Positions 29,760 to 42,930 of a DNA stretch of 64,000 nucleotides are shown here, in pieces (within the stretch, counting starts at the first letter, position 1; each line of letters starts with the position of its first letter). The DNA is from Antedon bifida (lineage: Eukaryota > Echinodermata > Crinoidea > Comatulida > Antedonidae). The notes beneath the pieces were generated by a model. The model ran no database searches. It worked only from the letters and a program-made list of their open reading frames with translations, and was not told the origin of the DNA. A program made the position numbers and the translations under genes. Location: contig OY727100.1 in NCBI GenBank assembly GCA_963402885.1, positions 9,021,395-9,085,394 on the forward strand. The letters are read 5' to 3'.

Positions 29760-31272
29760 TATTCTTCTTTCTGTACACTTTTGTGTAACAATTATCTCAA
29801 AAAGTAGAATAGCAATGATCACAAAAATTGTACAATGTCTTTCAAATACTTTAACTTAACCATAATAAGCTTTTCAGTGTGATCACTCAACCGTGACGTC
29901 ATTAATACGCGATTTTGTGAAATCACACTATCAATTATATCTCCATAATTCATTATCACATATCAATGAAATTCACTACACGTAAACTTCAGGTCAAGGG
30001 TAAAAATATAAGCAAATAAAAACTTGCGTGTTTCAAGGTCATGCGCGTGAAATCACGCGTTAAAAATTTAAAAAGCTCAAAATTAAGTTTTGATCAAATT
30101 AGAGCATGAATTAGGCCATTTGCGTGTTTCAAAAAATTACTGCGCAAAAACACGTTTTTGCGCGCGCAATACTTAAAAAGCGTAAAAAATACGATTTTTT
30201 TGTACAAATCGCATTCTACTCACCATCCGTAGTACATTCACCAAATTTGAGTCCGTTCCGACTTAAAATAACGCTATACGAGCAGGTTAAAAATGACAAA
30301 ATGCGCACATTAATTGCATCAAAGTGCTGAAAATGGTGAAAAATAGGCCTTTTTAAAATGAAAATAGCTCTTCAGAATGCAAGATGACACCCAGTTTTTT
30401 TAACTTATTCTGGAAGCCATTGAGTTGTAGATATGAATTCATGTACACATTTCACGTACAAAATGTTGTGGCTTCATCAAATGGCCACTTGAATTTAAAA
30501 ATTAGGTTTTTTTCTCTTTCGTCATAGATTATCACATTCAAAAGTGCGCATCTCGATTATTTTGTGCCCGATTTTCGATCAAATTTTAGTATATGATTGC
30601 TCAATTAATTATCTTTCTCATGAGTTGTCAACATTTTAATTTTAATCACGTCATCACGCGTAAAAACTTGAATAACGTAGGTCGTGTAATTTCACCTTCA
30701 GCGTATATTTGAACATCTCACAGCTCTTCAGAGTTAAAGGTGACCATGATGATTATAATTTGTTATGAAAGCTGATGAAATGTAGATATGAATTCATATA
30801 AAAAATAAGCCAATCAGATGTTGTGATGTTATCATATGACCAGTTGAAGTTAAAAAGTAGTTTTTAAATTTCTTTAGTCAAAGTTATACAAATTTCAAAG
30901 AGCGCGCATTGCGCTTCTACGTGCCACATTCTCTTCCAATTCTTATATTTATTTGGTCAATTCATTATCTTTCGAAATTGTCAACTTCGAGTTTATTTTG
31001 ATAATTCCATCATACCAAAAAATTAGAACATGATGTGTGTCCCGTAATTTCACCTATGCTACACTGTATATAGATATACAGTATATACTGTACATATTGT
31101 ATATGGCATATAATAGGCACAACTCGGCACTATAAGCGTATAATAGGATGGCATACATCAACATTTTCCGATCGTATGTTAACGTACGTGCATGTTTAAA
31201 AAAAAATTAATTTCAATAAAATGATAAAAATGATCACCTATAATTCGTCAAAGTGACGAATTAAATTCTAGT
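29760..31272 (+). mobile_element. Helentron-like unit 4, lacking the 5' hairpin
   Basis: It starts directly at attcttctttctgtacac after the previous CTAGT, so the terminal inverted arm is missing at the left. The 3' end is intact. Confidence 0.75.
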
Positions 31273-32858
31273 TAGGTGATCATTTAGAATAAAATGATCA
31301 CCTATTGTTATTGTATCAAATCTTTATTCTTCTTCTTATTCTTATTATTTATTTCTCTCTGTACAAATTTGTGCAACAATTATCTCAAAAAGTTAAATGT
31401 CAATGATCACAAATTTTTCACAATGTCTTTTAAATACTTTAACTTAACCATAATAAGCTTTTCAGTGTGATCACTCAACCGTGACGTCATTAATACGCGA
31501 TTTTGTGAAATCACATTATCAATCATATCTCCATAATTCATTATCACATATTAATGAAATTCACTACACGTAAACTTCAGGTCAAGGGTAAAAATATTAG
31601 CAAATAAAAACTCGCGCGTTTCAAGGTCATGCGCGTGGAATCGCGCGTTAAAATTTTAAAAAGCTCAAAATTAAGTTTTGATCAATTTAGAGCATGAAAT
31701 AGGCCATTTGCGTGTTTTAAAAAATTACTGCGCAAAAACATGTTTTTGCGCACGGGATTTTTAAAAAGCGTAAAAAATAAAATTTGATGTACACATCACA
31801 TTCTACTCATAATCCTTAGTACATTCTCCGACTTTGAGTCCATTCAGACTTAAAATAACGCTATACGAGCACGTTAAAAATGACAAAATGCGCACATTAA
31901 TTGTACAAAAGTGCTAAAAATGGTAAAAAGTAGGGCCTTTTTAAAATGAATATAACTCTTCAGAATGGAAGATGACCCCCAATTTTTTTAACTTAATATG
32001 GAAGCAAATGAGTTGTAGATATAAATGTATATACACATTAGACGTACAAAATGATATGACGTCATCAAAAGGCCACTTGAATTTAAAAATTAGTAATTTT
32101 TATCTTTTTGTGTGGGTTATCACATTCAATAGAGCGCATCTCCGTTATTTGAACCAAATTTTTGCACAAATTTTAGTATGTGCTTGCTCAATTAATTATC
32201 TTTCTCATGAGTTGTCAACATTTTTATTTTGATGACGTCATCACGCGTAAAAACTTAAAAAACCAAGGTCGTGTATTTTCAGCTACACCATACATTTGAA
32301 TATCTTACAGCTCTTCAGAATTAAAGGTGACCTTGAAGATTATAATTTATTATAAAAGCTGATGAAATGTAGATATGAATTCATATAAAAATTAGGCCTA
32401 TCGGATGTTGTGACATTATGAAATGGTCAGTTGAAGTTAAAAAGTAGTTTTTTTCTCTCTTTCGTCAAATGTATACAAATTTCAAAGAGCGCGCATTGCG
32501 CTTCTACGTGTCAAATTCTCTTCCAATCCGTATATTTATTTGCTCAATTCATTATCTTTCGAAATTGTCATCTTCGAGTTTATTATGATAATTCCATCAT
32601 ACCAACAAATTAGAACATGATGTGGGTCCCGTAATTTCACCTATGCTACACTGTATATAGATATACAGTATATACTGTATTGTATATAACACATAATAGG
32701 TACAACTCAGCACTATAAGTGTATATGCATCATGTCATAGGATGGCGTACATTTACGATCGCATGTTAACGTACATGCATGTTTAAAAAATGTTAATTTC
32801 ATTAAAATGATGAAAATGATCACCTATAATTCGTCAAAGTGACGAATTAAATTCTAGT
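31273..32858 (+). mobile_element. Helentron-like unit 5 (twin of unit 3)
   Basis: A full unit. It shares private variants with unit 3, including the same two short reading frames. Confidence 0.75.
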
Positions 32859-34439
32859 TAGGTGATCATTTAGAATAAAATGATCACCTATTGTTATTGT
32901 ATGAAATCTTTATTTTTTTTTTTATTTTTTTTATTCTTTCTGTACACTTTTTGTGTAACAAATATCTCAAAAAGTTAAATGTCAATGATTACCAAAATTT
33001 CACAATGTCTTTCAAATACTGTAACTTAGTCATAATAAGCTTTTCAGCGTGATCACTCAACCGTGACGTCATTTATACGCCATTTTGTGAAATCACATTA
33101 TGAATCATATCTCCATAATTCATTATCACATATTAATGAAATTTACTACACGTAAACTTCAGGTAAAGGTAAAAATATTAGCAAATAAAAACTTGCGCGT
33201 TTCAAGGTCATTCGCGTGAAATCGCGCGTCAAAAATTTAAAAAGTTCAAAATTACGTTTTGATCAATTTAGAGCATAAATTAGGCCATTTGCGTGTTTTA
33301 AAAAATTACTGCGCAAAAACGTGTTTTTGCGCGTGCGTACATAGAAAGCTTAAAAAATACCAATTTTTTATACAAATTGCATCCTAGTGATCTTACTTAG
33401 TACATTCACTAAATTTGAGTCCATTCCGACTTAAAATAACGCTTTACGAGCACGTTAAAAATGACAAAATGCGCACAATAATTGTACAAAAGTGCTAAAA
33501 ATGGTAAAAAATAAGGCCTTTTTAAAATGAATATAACTCTTCAGAATGGAAGATGACCCCCATTTTTTTTAACTTATTATGGAAGTTAATGAGTTGTAGA
33601 TATAAATGTATATACCCATTAGACGTACAAAATGGTATGACGTCATCATTTGGCCACATGAATTTTTAAAATAGGGTTTTTTCCCATTTTGTCATAGACC
33701 ACCATATTCAACAGAGCGTAACTCGCTTATCTGTGCTCGATTTTTTTTTAATTTTCAATATATTCTACCTCAACCAATTATGTTACTCATGAGTTGCCAA
33801 TATTTTCATTTCGATGACGTCATCACGTCTTAAAATTTGAATAACGGTGGTTACATAATTTCACCTACAACGTATAGTTGAATACCTTACAGCTCTTCTG
33901 TATTAAAGTTGACCTTGATGTTTATAACTTATTATGAGAGCTGGTAAAATGTAGATATGAATGCATATAAAAATTAAGCCTATCGAATGTTATGAAGTTA
34001 CCATATGGCCAGTTGAAGTTAAAAAGTAGTTTTTTCATCTCTTTCGTCAAAGTTATACACATTTTGAAGAGCGCGCACCGCGCTTCTACGTACCAAATTT
34101 TCTTCTAATTGTTATATTTTATTGCTCAATTCATTATCTTTCGATATTGGTATCGACAAGTTTATTTTGATAATGTCATCAGTGCAAAAAACTTAGAACA
34201 TGATGTGTGTCCGTAATTTCACCAATGCTACACTGTATATAGATATACAGTATACTGTACATAATGTGATATGACATATAATAGGCACAACTAAGCACTA
34301 TAAGCGTATAATAGGATGGCATACATCAACATTTTCCGATCGTATGTTAACATACGTGCATGTTTAAAAAATATTAATGTCAATAAATTTATAAAAATGA
34401 TCACCTATAATTCGTCAAAGTGACGAATTAAATTCTAGT
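32859..34439 (+). mobile_element. Helentron-like unit 6 (twin of unit 2)
   Basis: 1,581 bp, with the same T-rich run after the 5' end and the same substitutions as unit 2. Confidence 0.75.
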
Positions 34440-35962
34440 GAGAAATTGTTTTTGTAAAACAAAAAATGTTTCTTCGCAATTTCTTTCTGTACAGATTTTG
34501 TGTAACAAATATCTCAAAAAGTTTAATGTCAATGATTACCAAAATTTCTGAATGTCTTTCAAATACTTTAACTTAGTCCTAATAAGCTTTTCAGCGTGAT
34601 CACTCATCCGTGACGTAATTTAGACGCCATTTTGTGAAATCACATTATCAATCATATCTCCATAATTCATTATCACATATTAATGAAATTCACTACACGT
34701 AAACTTTAGGTCAAGGGTAAAAATATTAACAAATAAAAACACGCGCACACGTAGGGTCATGCGCGTGAAATCGCGCGTTCAAAATTTAAAAAGCTCAAAA
34801 TTAAGTTTTGATTAATTTAGAGCATGAATTAGGCCATTTGCGTGTTTCAAAAAATTACTGCGCAAAAAAATATTTTGCGCGCGCGATACTTACAAAGCGT
34901 AAAAAATGCAATTTTTTTATACAAATCGCATTCTACTCACCAGCCTTAGTACATTCACCAAATTTGAGTCAGTTCCAACTTAAAATAACGCTATACGAGC
35001 AGGTTAAAAATGAAAAAATGCGCAAATTAATTGCATCAAAGTGCTGAAAATGGTGAAAAATAAGGCCTTTTTAAAATGAATATAAATCTTCAGAATGGCA
35101 GGTGACCCCTAATTTTTTTAACTTATTCGGGAAGCCATTGGGTTGTAGATACATATTCATGTACACATTAGACGTACAAAATGGAATGACGTCATCAAAT
35201 GGCCACTTGAATTTAAAAATTAGTAATTTTTATCTTTTTGTGTGGGTTATTACATTCAATAGAGCGCATCTCCGTTATTTGAGCCCAATTTTCGCAAACA
35301 TTTTAGAATGTGCTTGCTGAATTGATTATCTTTCTCATGGGTTGTAAACATTTTTATTTTGATGACGTCATCATGCGTAAAAACTTGAATAACCTAGGTC
35401 GTGTAATTTTAGCTACACCATACATTTGAATATCTAATAGCTCTTCAGAATTAAAGGTGACCTTGAAGATTATAACTTATTATGAAAGCTGTTGAAATGT
35501 AGATATGAAATCATATAAAAATTAAGCCTATCGGATGTTGTGATGTTATCATATGGCCAGTTGAAGTTAAAACGTAGTTTTTAGATTTCTTTAGTCGAAG
35601 TTATACAAATTTCAATGAGCGCGCATTGCGCTTCTACGTATCAAATTCTCTTCCAATCCGTCATCTTCGAGTTTATTTTGATAATTCCATCATACCAACA
35701 AATTTGAACATGATGTGGGTCCCATAATTTTACCTATGCTACACTGTATATAGATATACAGTATATACTGTATATATTGTATATGACACATAATAGGTAC
35801 AACTCAGCACTATAAGTGTATATGCATCATGTCATAGGATGGCGTACATCAGCTTTTTACGATCGTATGTTAACGTACGTGCATGTTTAAAAAATGTTAA
35901 TTTCATTAAAATGATAAAAATGATCACCTATAATTCGTCAAAGTGACGAATTAAATTCTAGT
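34440..35962 (+). mobile_element. Helentron-like unit 7 with an alternative 5' end
   Basis: It begins gagaaattgtttttgt and folds on gcaatttctt, a different hairpin from the usual aggtgatcattt end. The body and 3' end are standard. Confidence 0.75.
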
Positions 35963-36825
35963 GAGAAATTGTTTTTATATATAAAAAAAATGTTTCATCG
36001 CAATTTCTTTCTGTACAGATTTTGTGTAACAAATATCTCAAAAAGTTTAATGTCAATGATTACTAAAATTTCAGAATGTCTTTCAAATACTTTAACTTAG
36101 TCCTAATAAGCTTTTCAGCGTGATCACTCATCCGTGACGTCATGTATACGCCATTTTGTGAAATCACATTATCAATCATATCTCCATAATTCATTATCAC
36201 ATAATAATGAAATTCACTACACGTAAACTTCAGGTCAAGGGTAAAAATATTAGCAAATAAAAACGCACGCGCACTTAGGCTCATGCGCGTGAAATCGCGC
36301 GTTAAAAATTTAAAATGCTCAAAATTATGTTTTGATCAATTTAGAGCATGAATTAGGCCATTTGCATGTTTTAAAAAATTACTGCGCAAAAACACGTTTT
36401 TGCGCGTGCGTACATAGAAAGCGTAAAAAATAACAATTTTTTGTACAAATTGCATTCTACTCATCTTCCATAGTACATTCACCAAATTTGAGAACATTTC
36501 GACTTAAAATAGTGCTATACGAGCACGTTAAAAATGACAAAATGCGCACATTAATTGTACAAAAGTGCTGAAATTAGAACATGATGTGTGTCCGTAATTT
36601 CATTAATGCTACACTGTATATAGACATACAGTATATACTGTACATAATGTATATGGCATATAATAGGCACAACTCAGCACTAGCCTATAGCGTATTATAG
36701 GATGGCATACATCAACATTTTCCGATTGTATGTTAACGTACGTGCATGTTTAAAAAATATTAATGTCAATAAAATGATAAAAATGATCACCTATAATTCG
36801 TCAAAGTGACGAATTAAATTCTAGT
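35963..36825 (+). mobile_element. Helentron-like unit 8, internally deleted (863 bp)
   Basis: It has the alternative gagaaattg 5' end, and the middle (about 660 bp) is missing: the sequence jumps at about 36571 from gtgctgaa to attagaacatgatg. Both termini are intact. Confidence 0.75.
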
Positions 36826-38391
36826 TAGGTGATCATTTAGAATAAAATGATCACCTATTGTTATTGTATCAAATCTTTATTTTTCTTTTTATTGTTTCTG
36901 TACACTATTTTGTGTAACAATTATCTCAAAAAGTTTAATGTCAATGATTACCAAAATTTCAGAATATCTTTCAAATGATATAGCTTAATCCTAATAAGCT
37001 TTCCAGTGTGATCACTCATCCGTGACGTCATTTATACGCCATTTTGTGAAATCACATTATCAATCATATCTCCATAATTCATTATCACATATTAATGAAA
37101 TTCACTACACGTAAACTTCAGGTCAAGTGTAAAAATATTAGCAAATAAAAAGTTGCGCGTTTCAAGGTCATGCACGTGAAATCGCGCGTTAAAAATTTAG
37201 AACGCTCAAAATTAAGTTTTGATCAATTTAGAGCATGAATTAGGCCATTTGCGCGTTTCAAAAAATTACTGCGCAAAAACACGTTTTTGCGCACGCGATT
37301 CTTAAAAAGCGTAAAAAATAAAATTTGATGTATAAATCACAATCTACTCACAATTCTTAGTACATTCACCGATTTTGAGTCCATTCCGACTTAAGATAAC
37401 GCTATACGAGCACGTTAAAAATGACAAAATGCGCAAATTAATTGCATCAAAGTGCTGAAAATGGTGAAAAATAAGGCATTTTTAAAATGAAAATAACTCT
37501 TCAGAATGCAAGATGACCCCCATTTTTTTTAACTTATTCGGGAAGCCATTGAGTTGTAGATATGAATTCATGTACACATTTGACGTACAAAATGTTGTGA
37601 CGTCATCAAATGGCCACTTCAATTTAAAATTAAGTTTTTTTTCTCTTTTGTCATATTTTATCACATTCAATAGAACGCATCTCTAATAATTTGTGCCTGA
37701 TTTTTGCTCAAATTTTAGTATGTGATTGCTCAATTAATTGACTTTCTCATGACCTGCCACTATTTTTATTTTGATGACGTCATCACGCGTAAAAACTTGA
37801 ATAACGTAGGTCGTGTAATTTCACCTTCGCCGTAAATTTGAATATCTTACAGCTCTTCAGAATTAAAGGTTACTTTGATAATTATAATTTATTATGAAAG
37901 CTGATGAAATGTAGATATGAATTCATATAAAAATTAAGCCTATCCGATGTTGTGATGTTAACATATGGCCAGTTGAAGTTAAAAAGTAGTTTTTTCATCT
38001 TTTTCGTCAAAGTTATACAAATTTCAAAGAGCGCGCACAGCGCTTCTACGTGCCAAATTCTCTTCCAATTCTTATATTTATTTGCTCAATTCATTATCTT
38101 TCGAAATTGTCATCTTCGAGTTCATTTTGATAATTCCATCATACCAAAAAATTAGAAAATGATGTGTGTCCCGTAATTTCACCTATGCTTAACACTGTAT
38201 ATAGATACATTATATACTGTACATATTGTATATGGCATATAATAGGCACAACTCAGCACTAAAGCGTATAATAGGATGGCATACATCAACATTTTCTGAT
38301 CATATGTTAACGTACGTGCAAAAAAATTATTTCGGTAAAATGATAAAAATGATCACCTATAATTCGTCAAAGTGACGAATTAAATTCTAGT
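36826..38391 (+). mobile_element. Helentron-like unit 9
   Basis: A full unit with the usual 5' hairpin and 3' CTAGT. Confidence 0.75.
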
Positions 38392-39900
38392 TTTTATTGT
38401 TTCTGTACACTATTTTGTGTAACAATTATCTCAAAAAGTTTAATGTCAATGATTACAAAAATTTCAGAATATCTTTCAAATAATATAACTTAATCCTAAT
38501 AAGCTTTCCAGCGTGATCACTCATCCGTGACGACATTTATACGCCATTTTGCGAAATCACATTATCAATCATATCTCCATAATTCATTATCACATATTAA
38601 TGAAATTCACTACACGTAAACTTCAGATCAAGGGTAAAAATATTAGCAAATAAAAACGCGCGCGCACGTAGGTTCATGCGCGTGATATCGCGCGTTAAAA
38701 ATTTAAAATGCTCAAAATTAAGTTTTGATCAATTTAGAGCATGAATTAGGCCATTTGCGTGTTTCAATAAATTACTGCGCAAAAATGCGTTTTTGCGCGC
38801 GCGATACTTAAAAAGCGTAAAAAATATGAATTTTTTTTACAAATCTCATTCTACTCACCATCCTTAGTACATTCACCAAATTTGAGTCAGTTCCGACTTA
38901 AAATAACGCTATACGAGCACGTTAAAAATGACAAAATGCGCATATTAATTTTACAAAAGTTCTGAAAATGGTGAAAAATAGGTCTTTTTTAAAATGAAAA
39001 TAATTCTTCAGAATGCAAGATGACCCCCGATTTTTTTAACTTATTCTGGAAGCCATTGAGTTGTAGATATGAATTCATGTACACACTTTACGTACAAAAT
39101 GTTTTGACGTCATCAAATGGCCACTTGAATTAAAAAATTAGGATTTGTTATCTTTTTGTGTAGATTATCACATTCAACAGAGCGCATCTTGGTTATGTGT
39201 GCTCGAATTTCGCACAACTTTCAGTATGTGCTTGCTTAATTAATTATCTTTATCATGAGTTGACACTATCTTCATTTTAATGACGTCATCACGCGTAAAA
39301 ACTTGAATAACGTAGGCAGTGTAATTTCACCTTCGCAGTAAATTTGAATATCTTACAGCTCTTCAGAATTGAAGGTTACCTTGATGATTATAATTTATTA
39401 TGAAAGCTGATGAAATGTAGATATTAATTCATATAAAAATTAAGCCTATCGGATGTTGTGACGTTAACATATGGCCAGTTGAAGTGAAAAAGTAGTTTTT
39501 TCATATTTTTCGTCAAAGTTATACACAATTCAAAGAGCGCGCACAGCGCTTCTACGTGCCAAATTTTTTTCCAAATCTTATATTTTTTTGCTCAATTAAT
39601 TATCTTTCGAAATTGTCATCTTAAAGTTTAGTTTGATAACGTCATCATGCCAAAAAATTAGAACATGTGTGTCCCGTAATTTCACCTATGCTACACTGTA
39701 TATAGATATACAGTATACACTGTACATATTGTATATGGCATATAGGCACAACTCAGCACTATAAGCATATAATAGGATGGCATACATCAACATTTTCCGA
39801 TCGTATGTTAACGTACGTGCATGTTTAAAAAAAATTAGTTTCAGTAAAATGATAAAAATGATCACCTATAATTCGTCAAAGTGACGAATTAAATTCTAGT
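38392..39900 (+). mobile_element. Helentron-like unit 10 (twin of unit 1), no 5' hairpin
   Basis: It starts ttttattgtttctgtacac, as in the inside of unit 1. It ends in CTAGT, followed by non-element sequence, which defines the right edge of the array. Confidence 0.75.
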
Positions 39901-40877
39901 TATATATTGTTATACTATATAGTTTAGATTCATTATTTAATTTGAGAATTAAAAGTTTATATATTAAGAGCCATTGTCTGTAAGAATCAAAGAAATATCA
40001 AAAATAGTGGCAGACTCAAAAAAATGGATTTCTTTCAAATTTTGCACATGGCTATATATGTGTTGAGAGAAATCAAATATGAAGTATTTTTTATTTCACA
40101 CATATATTTCCATGGCAACGGCCAAATTTGTGTTTTTGACAAATTTTGTCCTTTTTTAAGGTTTTTTAAAATGGATATTGGTACTACTTTGATGAACGAT
40201 ATTTTTGTTTTGTTCATTTAATTATAAAAAATAATTAGTGTATGCATAAAAACAATGCATTGTGTACCTGTTTCATATTTTTTTTAAATTTTTGATTTCA
40301 TACTTTGGGAGATACCATTTATTTAAAAAGGGGTGTTTTTCACTTTTTTAAAATTGTTAAATGCAACTAAACCTTACTTCACCATAACGCCCAAAGTGGT
40401 GTATTTTTTTAGCTGATTTATTACAAATAGGTAGTTCTAATGTTTAATAATTGATTTCTAAAATAAAATACTGGGGTAATTTAAAAATCTACAAGCAGTG
40501 TTGCGAGAAACATAGGCATTTTTATAAAAAAAAAAACATGGTATATTAGTAAAAACATTTTATTTTCTTTGATTATCTGATTTGAAACTCATTGGTCAGA
40601 AAAATTCTTAATGTTTTATATAGTTCTAGTTGTGTTGTGAGAAAAAAAAACAATATTTTTAATTATAGATTCTGTAATTCCCAGTTTTAATGTCATTTTA
40701 TAGGTTATATCCTCTGGAAATTTGAATAAATTATCAGATCGTTGTGAATTTTAATCTTTGCAACAGATTACTCCTCTCTTATTTTTAAGCTCCTCTTTCA
40801 TTTTTTTACTTCCTTTTATTTGCTAACCTAAGCAGATCCCACATGCCCATCCACCACCACTTTCGACTACCACCCAC

Positions 40878-41165
40878 ACCCCCCCCCCCCCCGACCCCGA
40901 CAATAACTACAAAAAGATAAACTGTAACACTTTGGTCGATCAACCACTATAGAGTGTCAAATACATGCATTCAAGCACCACCCACACTGCCGCTACCATC
41001 GCCCCAACCAATAGACGGATTCAAACTCCTCCATCCCACCCCCTCCCCCTTTCTCCGAACCCCCCTTCCACCCCTAGTTAAAAATTGCAATGCAAAAGAT
41101 ATTTCAAACTCCTGGATCCACCACTTTCCCCATCCCAAATTTAAACCAATCAAAAGTCAATGATA
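40878..41165. repeat. Pyrimidine/C-rich low-complexity tract within the foldback element
   Basis: A 14-C run lies near 40879-40892, and ccacccacacc/ccctcccccttt-type sequence follows. The short frames on both strands are compositional. Confidence 0.6.
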
Positions 41166-41199
41166 TACTCAGGTATGTTAATGCTACATAACAAATATT

Positions 41200-42930
41200 G
41201 AAGCCCTGATGTGAAATTTCATTTCATTTAAGGTCAGCATGTAAAATATCACACTTTATATTAAATATTGGTTTTAAATTCTATATTTTTTTTTAATGTG
41301 ATGGTTGGATTCAGTATTAATTGTTAATTAATGATTATCTGATAATAATTTAATTTCCTATAGCAACAGTTACTATGGTAACTAAAATTGAGATATTCTT
41401 TAGAATTTTTATACTTATTAAATTTTAATTTGTAGATTATTAGCAGGCATGCCTTATTTGCATTTTCAAATTACCGTTTCACAAGGTCATATTCGTAAGG
41501 ACTTTCTTCTGTGATTATTTTTATTCATGAAAACCCCATATTTTATTTACAGCGGGCACCTCCCGTAAGCGGCCACCTCCCGTAAGCGGCCACCTCCCTT
41601 AACGGACGCACTTTGAAAAGCCTGTTTGTTCTTCCTATCTAATTAGTGCATTTGGTACCTACCGTAAGCGGCCACCTCCCGTAAGCAGCTGTGGGCACCT
41701 TTTTATACTAAAAATGAGATTTTTTGTATGATAAATGACCTCCCGTAAGCGGCCACCCGAAAAATGTGATACTTATTGCATGGACCTATGAATTAGAGGT
41801 CCATGTTTATTGTATTTCTTTATGTTGTTGTTTTAAAAACATTACTGTGAAGAGATGAGAAAACTACACAGATTTTGACCGACCATTTTTCATATGATAA
41901 AAGCTTTTAAAATTTGTCTGAAAATGCTAAAAAATACTAAACCACCTGGTTATAAATAATAATACAATTAGCTGGAAAATTGAGAGGCTCGCTTCGTTAA
42001 GAATATCGTGTATAGCCATAATACGTGATTTTGGCCCGTAAGCGGCCAATTCTCCAGGTCCCGAGGGTGGCCACTTACGGGAGGTTCAACTGTATTAAAA
42101 AAAACAATTATCCTTAGTTACGCATAGAAACAGGTTCTAAGATAACATAAATAATACATTTTGACATAATTTGACCCAACAAATGACCCTTTCACAAGGT
42201 CAGATATTTTCTGGGATTCAGTAGATAAGTAAATTTGGGAAAAAGCAGTAAAGCTTATATGTAATCAATTGTTTGTAGTCATGAAACCACATACTGTATT
42301 AAAAATATTGTACTTAGTTACGTATAAAAACAGTTGCTACAATACACTATAGGTAAAATTTTGATGTCATTTGACCTCAATATGTAAAATATAATTTTTT
42401 TTTTGTAAACAGGTTTAAGATAACACTAAAGGTCAATTTTTTACCTTTATTCTGAGATTATTAAGATTCAGTATTTAAAGTAAATTTGGCAAAATGTTTT
42501 GTATTTATGAAAAACCCCTTATTTTTTAAATATTTTCGCATAGAAACAGTTACTATGGTAAAATGTTGACCTCATTTGACCTCAAAATGAATGAATTTAC
42601 AAGGTCAAGTTTGTCATCACTTTAAGATTATTAGAATGCAGTAGAAGTAAAATTGAGAAAAACTACAAATGCAATAAATTCTTTGTATTCATAAAAACGC
42701 CATTTTTTACGTTTTTTTTTTAAATTACTTTCCTTAGTTACACATAGAAATGGTTGCTAAGGTAACACTATAGGTCAAAAATGAAAATTGTTGAGAATTG
42801 TTATGAACTATCTTGTAAATTTTGATCAAACATTAATAGTTGTAGGAAAGTGGGGACCTGTCCTGTTTTGCATTCTGACCCCTTTTGACCTCAAATGACC
42901 TATTTACAAGGTCAGAGTTTTTGGGAGGTC
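41200..42930 (+). repeat. Degenerate internal tandem repeat of the foldback element
   Basis: Units of roughly 200 bp share cttagttacgcatagaaacagttgctaaggtaac-like words (near 41355, 42106, 42313, 42535 and 42730), each followed by tttgacctca and cacaaggtcag motifs. The nested MITE interrupts the series. Confidence 0.65.
41550..42092. mobile_element. Pogo/Tigger-like MITE nested in the foldback element
   Basis: 543 bp flanked by TA on each side. The right end, read inward, is CAGTTGAACCTCCCGTAAG and the left end is CAGCGGGCACCTCCCGTAAG, followed by more gcggccacctcccgtaag repeats. The CAG start, TA target site and CCTCCCGTAAG-type end fit pogo-family Tc1/mariner elements. There is no transposase, so it is non-autonomous. 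Confidence 0.75.

Larger units (their letters stand above)
24837..39900 (+). mobile_element. Ten-copy head-to-tail array of a Helentron-like non-autonomous element
   Basis: Complete units are about 1.5-1.68 kb, all in one orientation. The usual 5' end is TAGGTGATCATTT followed by its own inverse (a hairpin). The 3' end carries the inverse arm AAATGATCACCT about 33 nt from the end, then the hairpin AATTCGTCA-aag-TGACGAATT, then AAATT and CTAG-T. Inverted ends set asymmetrically, a 3' hairpin and a CTRR-like terminus fit Helitron/Helentron-type (HINE) elements. Unit limits are 24837, 26516, 28097, 29760, 31273, 32859, 34440, 35963, 36826 and 38392. No Rep/helicase is encoded. The short frames that recur in the units have no domain and vary between copies. 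Confidence 0.75.

Noticed and set aside
25374-38155. Recurrent small frames (MTPNFFNL..., MKLKSSFF..., MFQKITAQK...) in the array
   Set aside because: They occur because the DNA unit is repeated. They differ in length and start between copies and have no domain.
40954-41163. Overlapping Pro-rich (+) and Gly-rich (-) frames
   Set aside because: Low-complexity C-rich DNA; no gene evidence.
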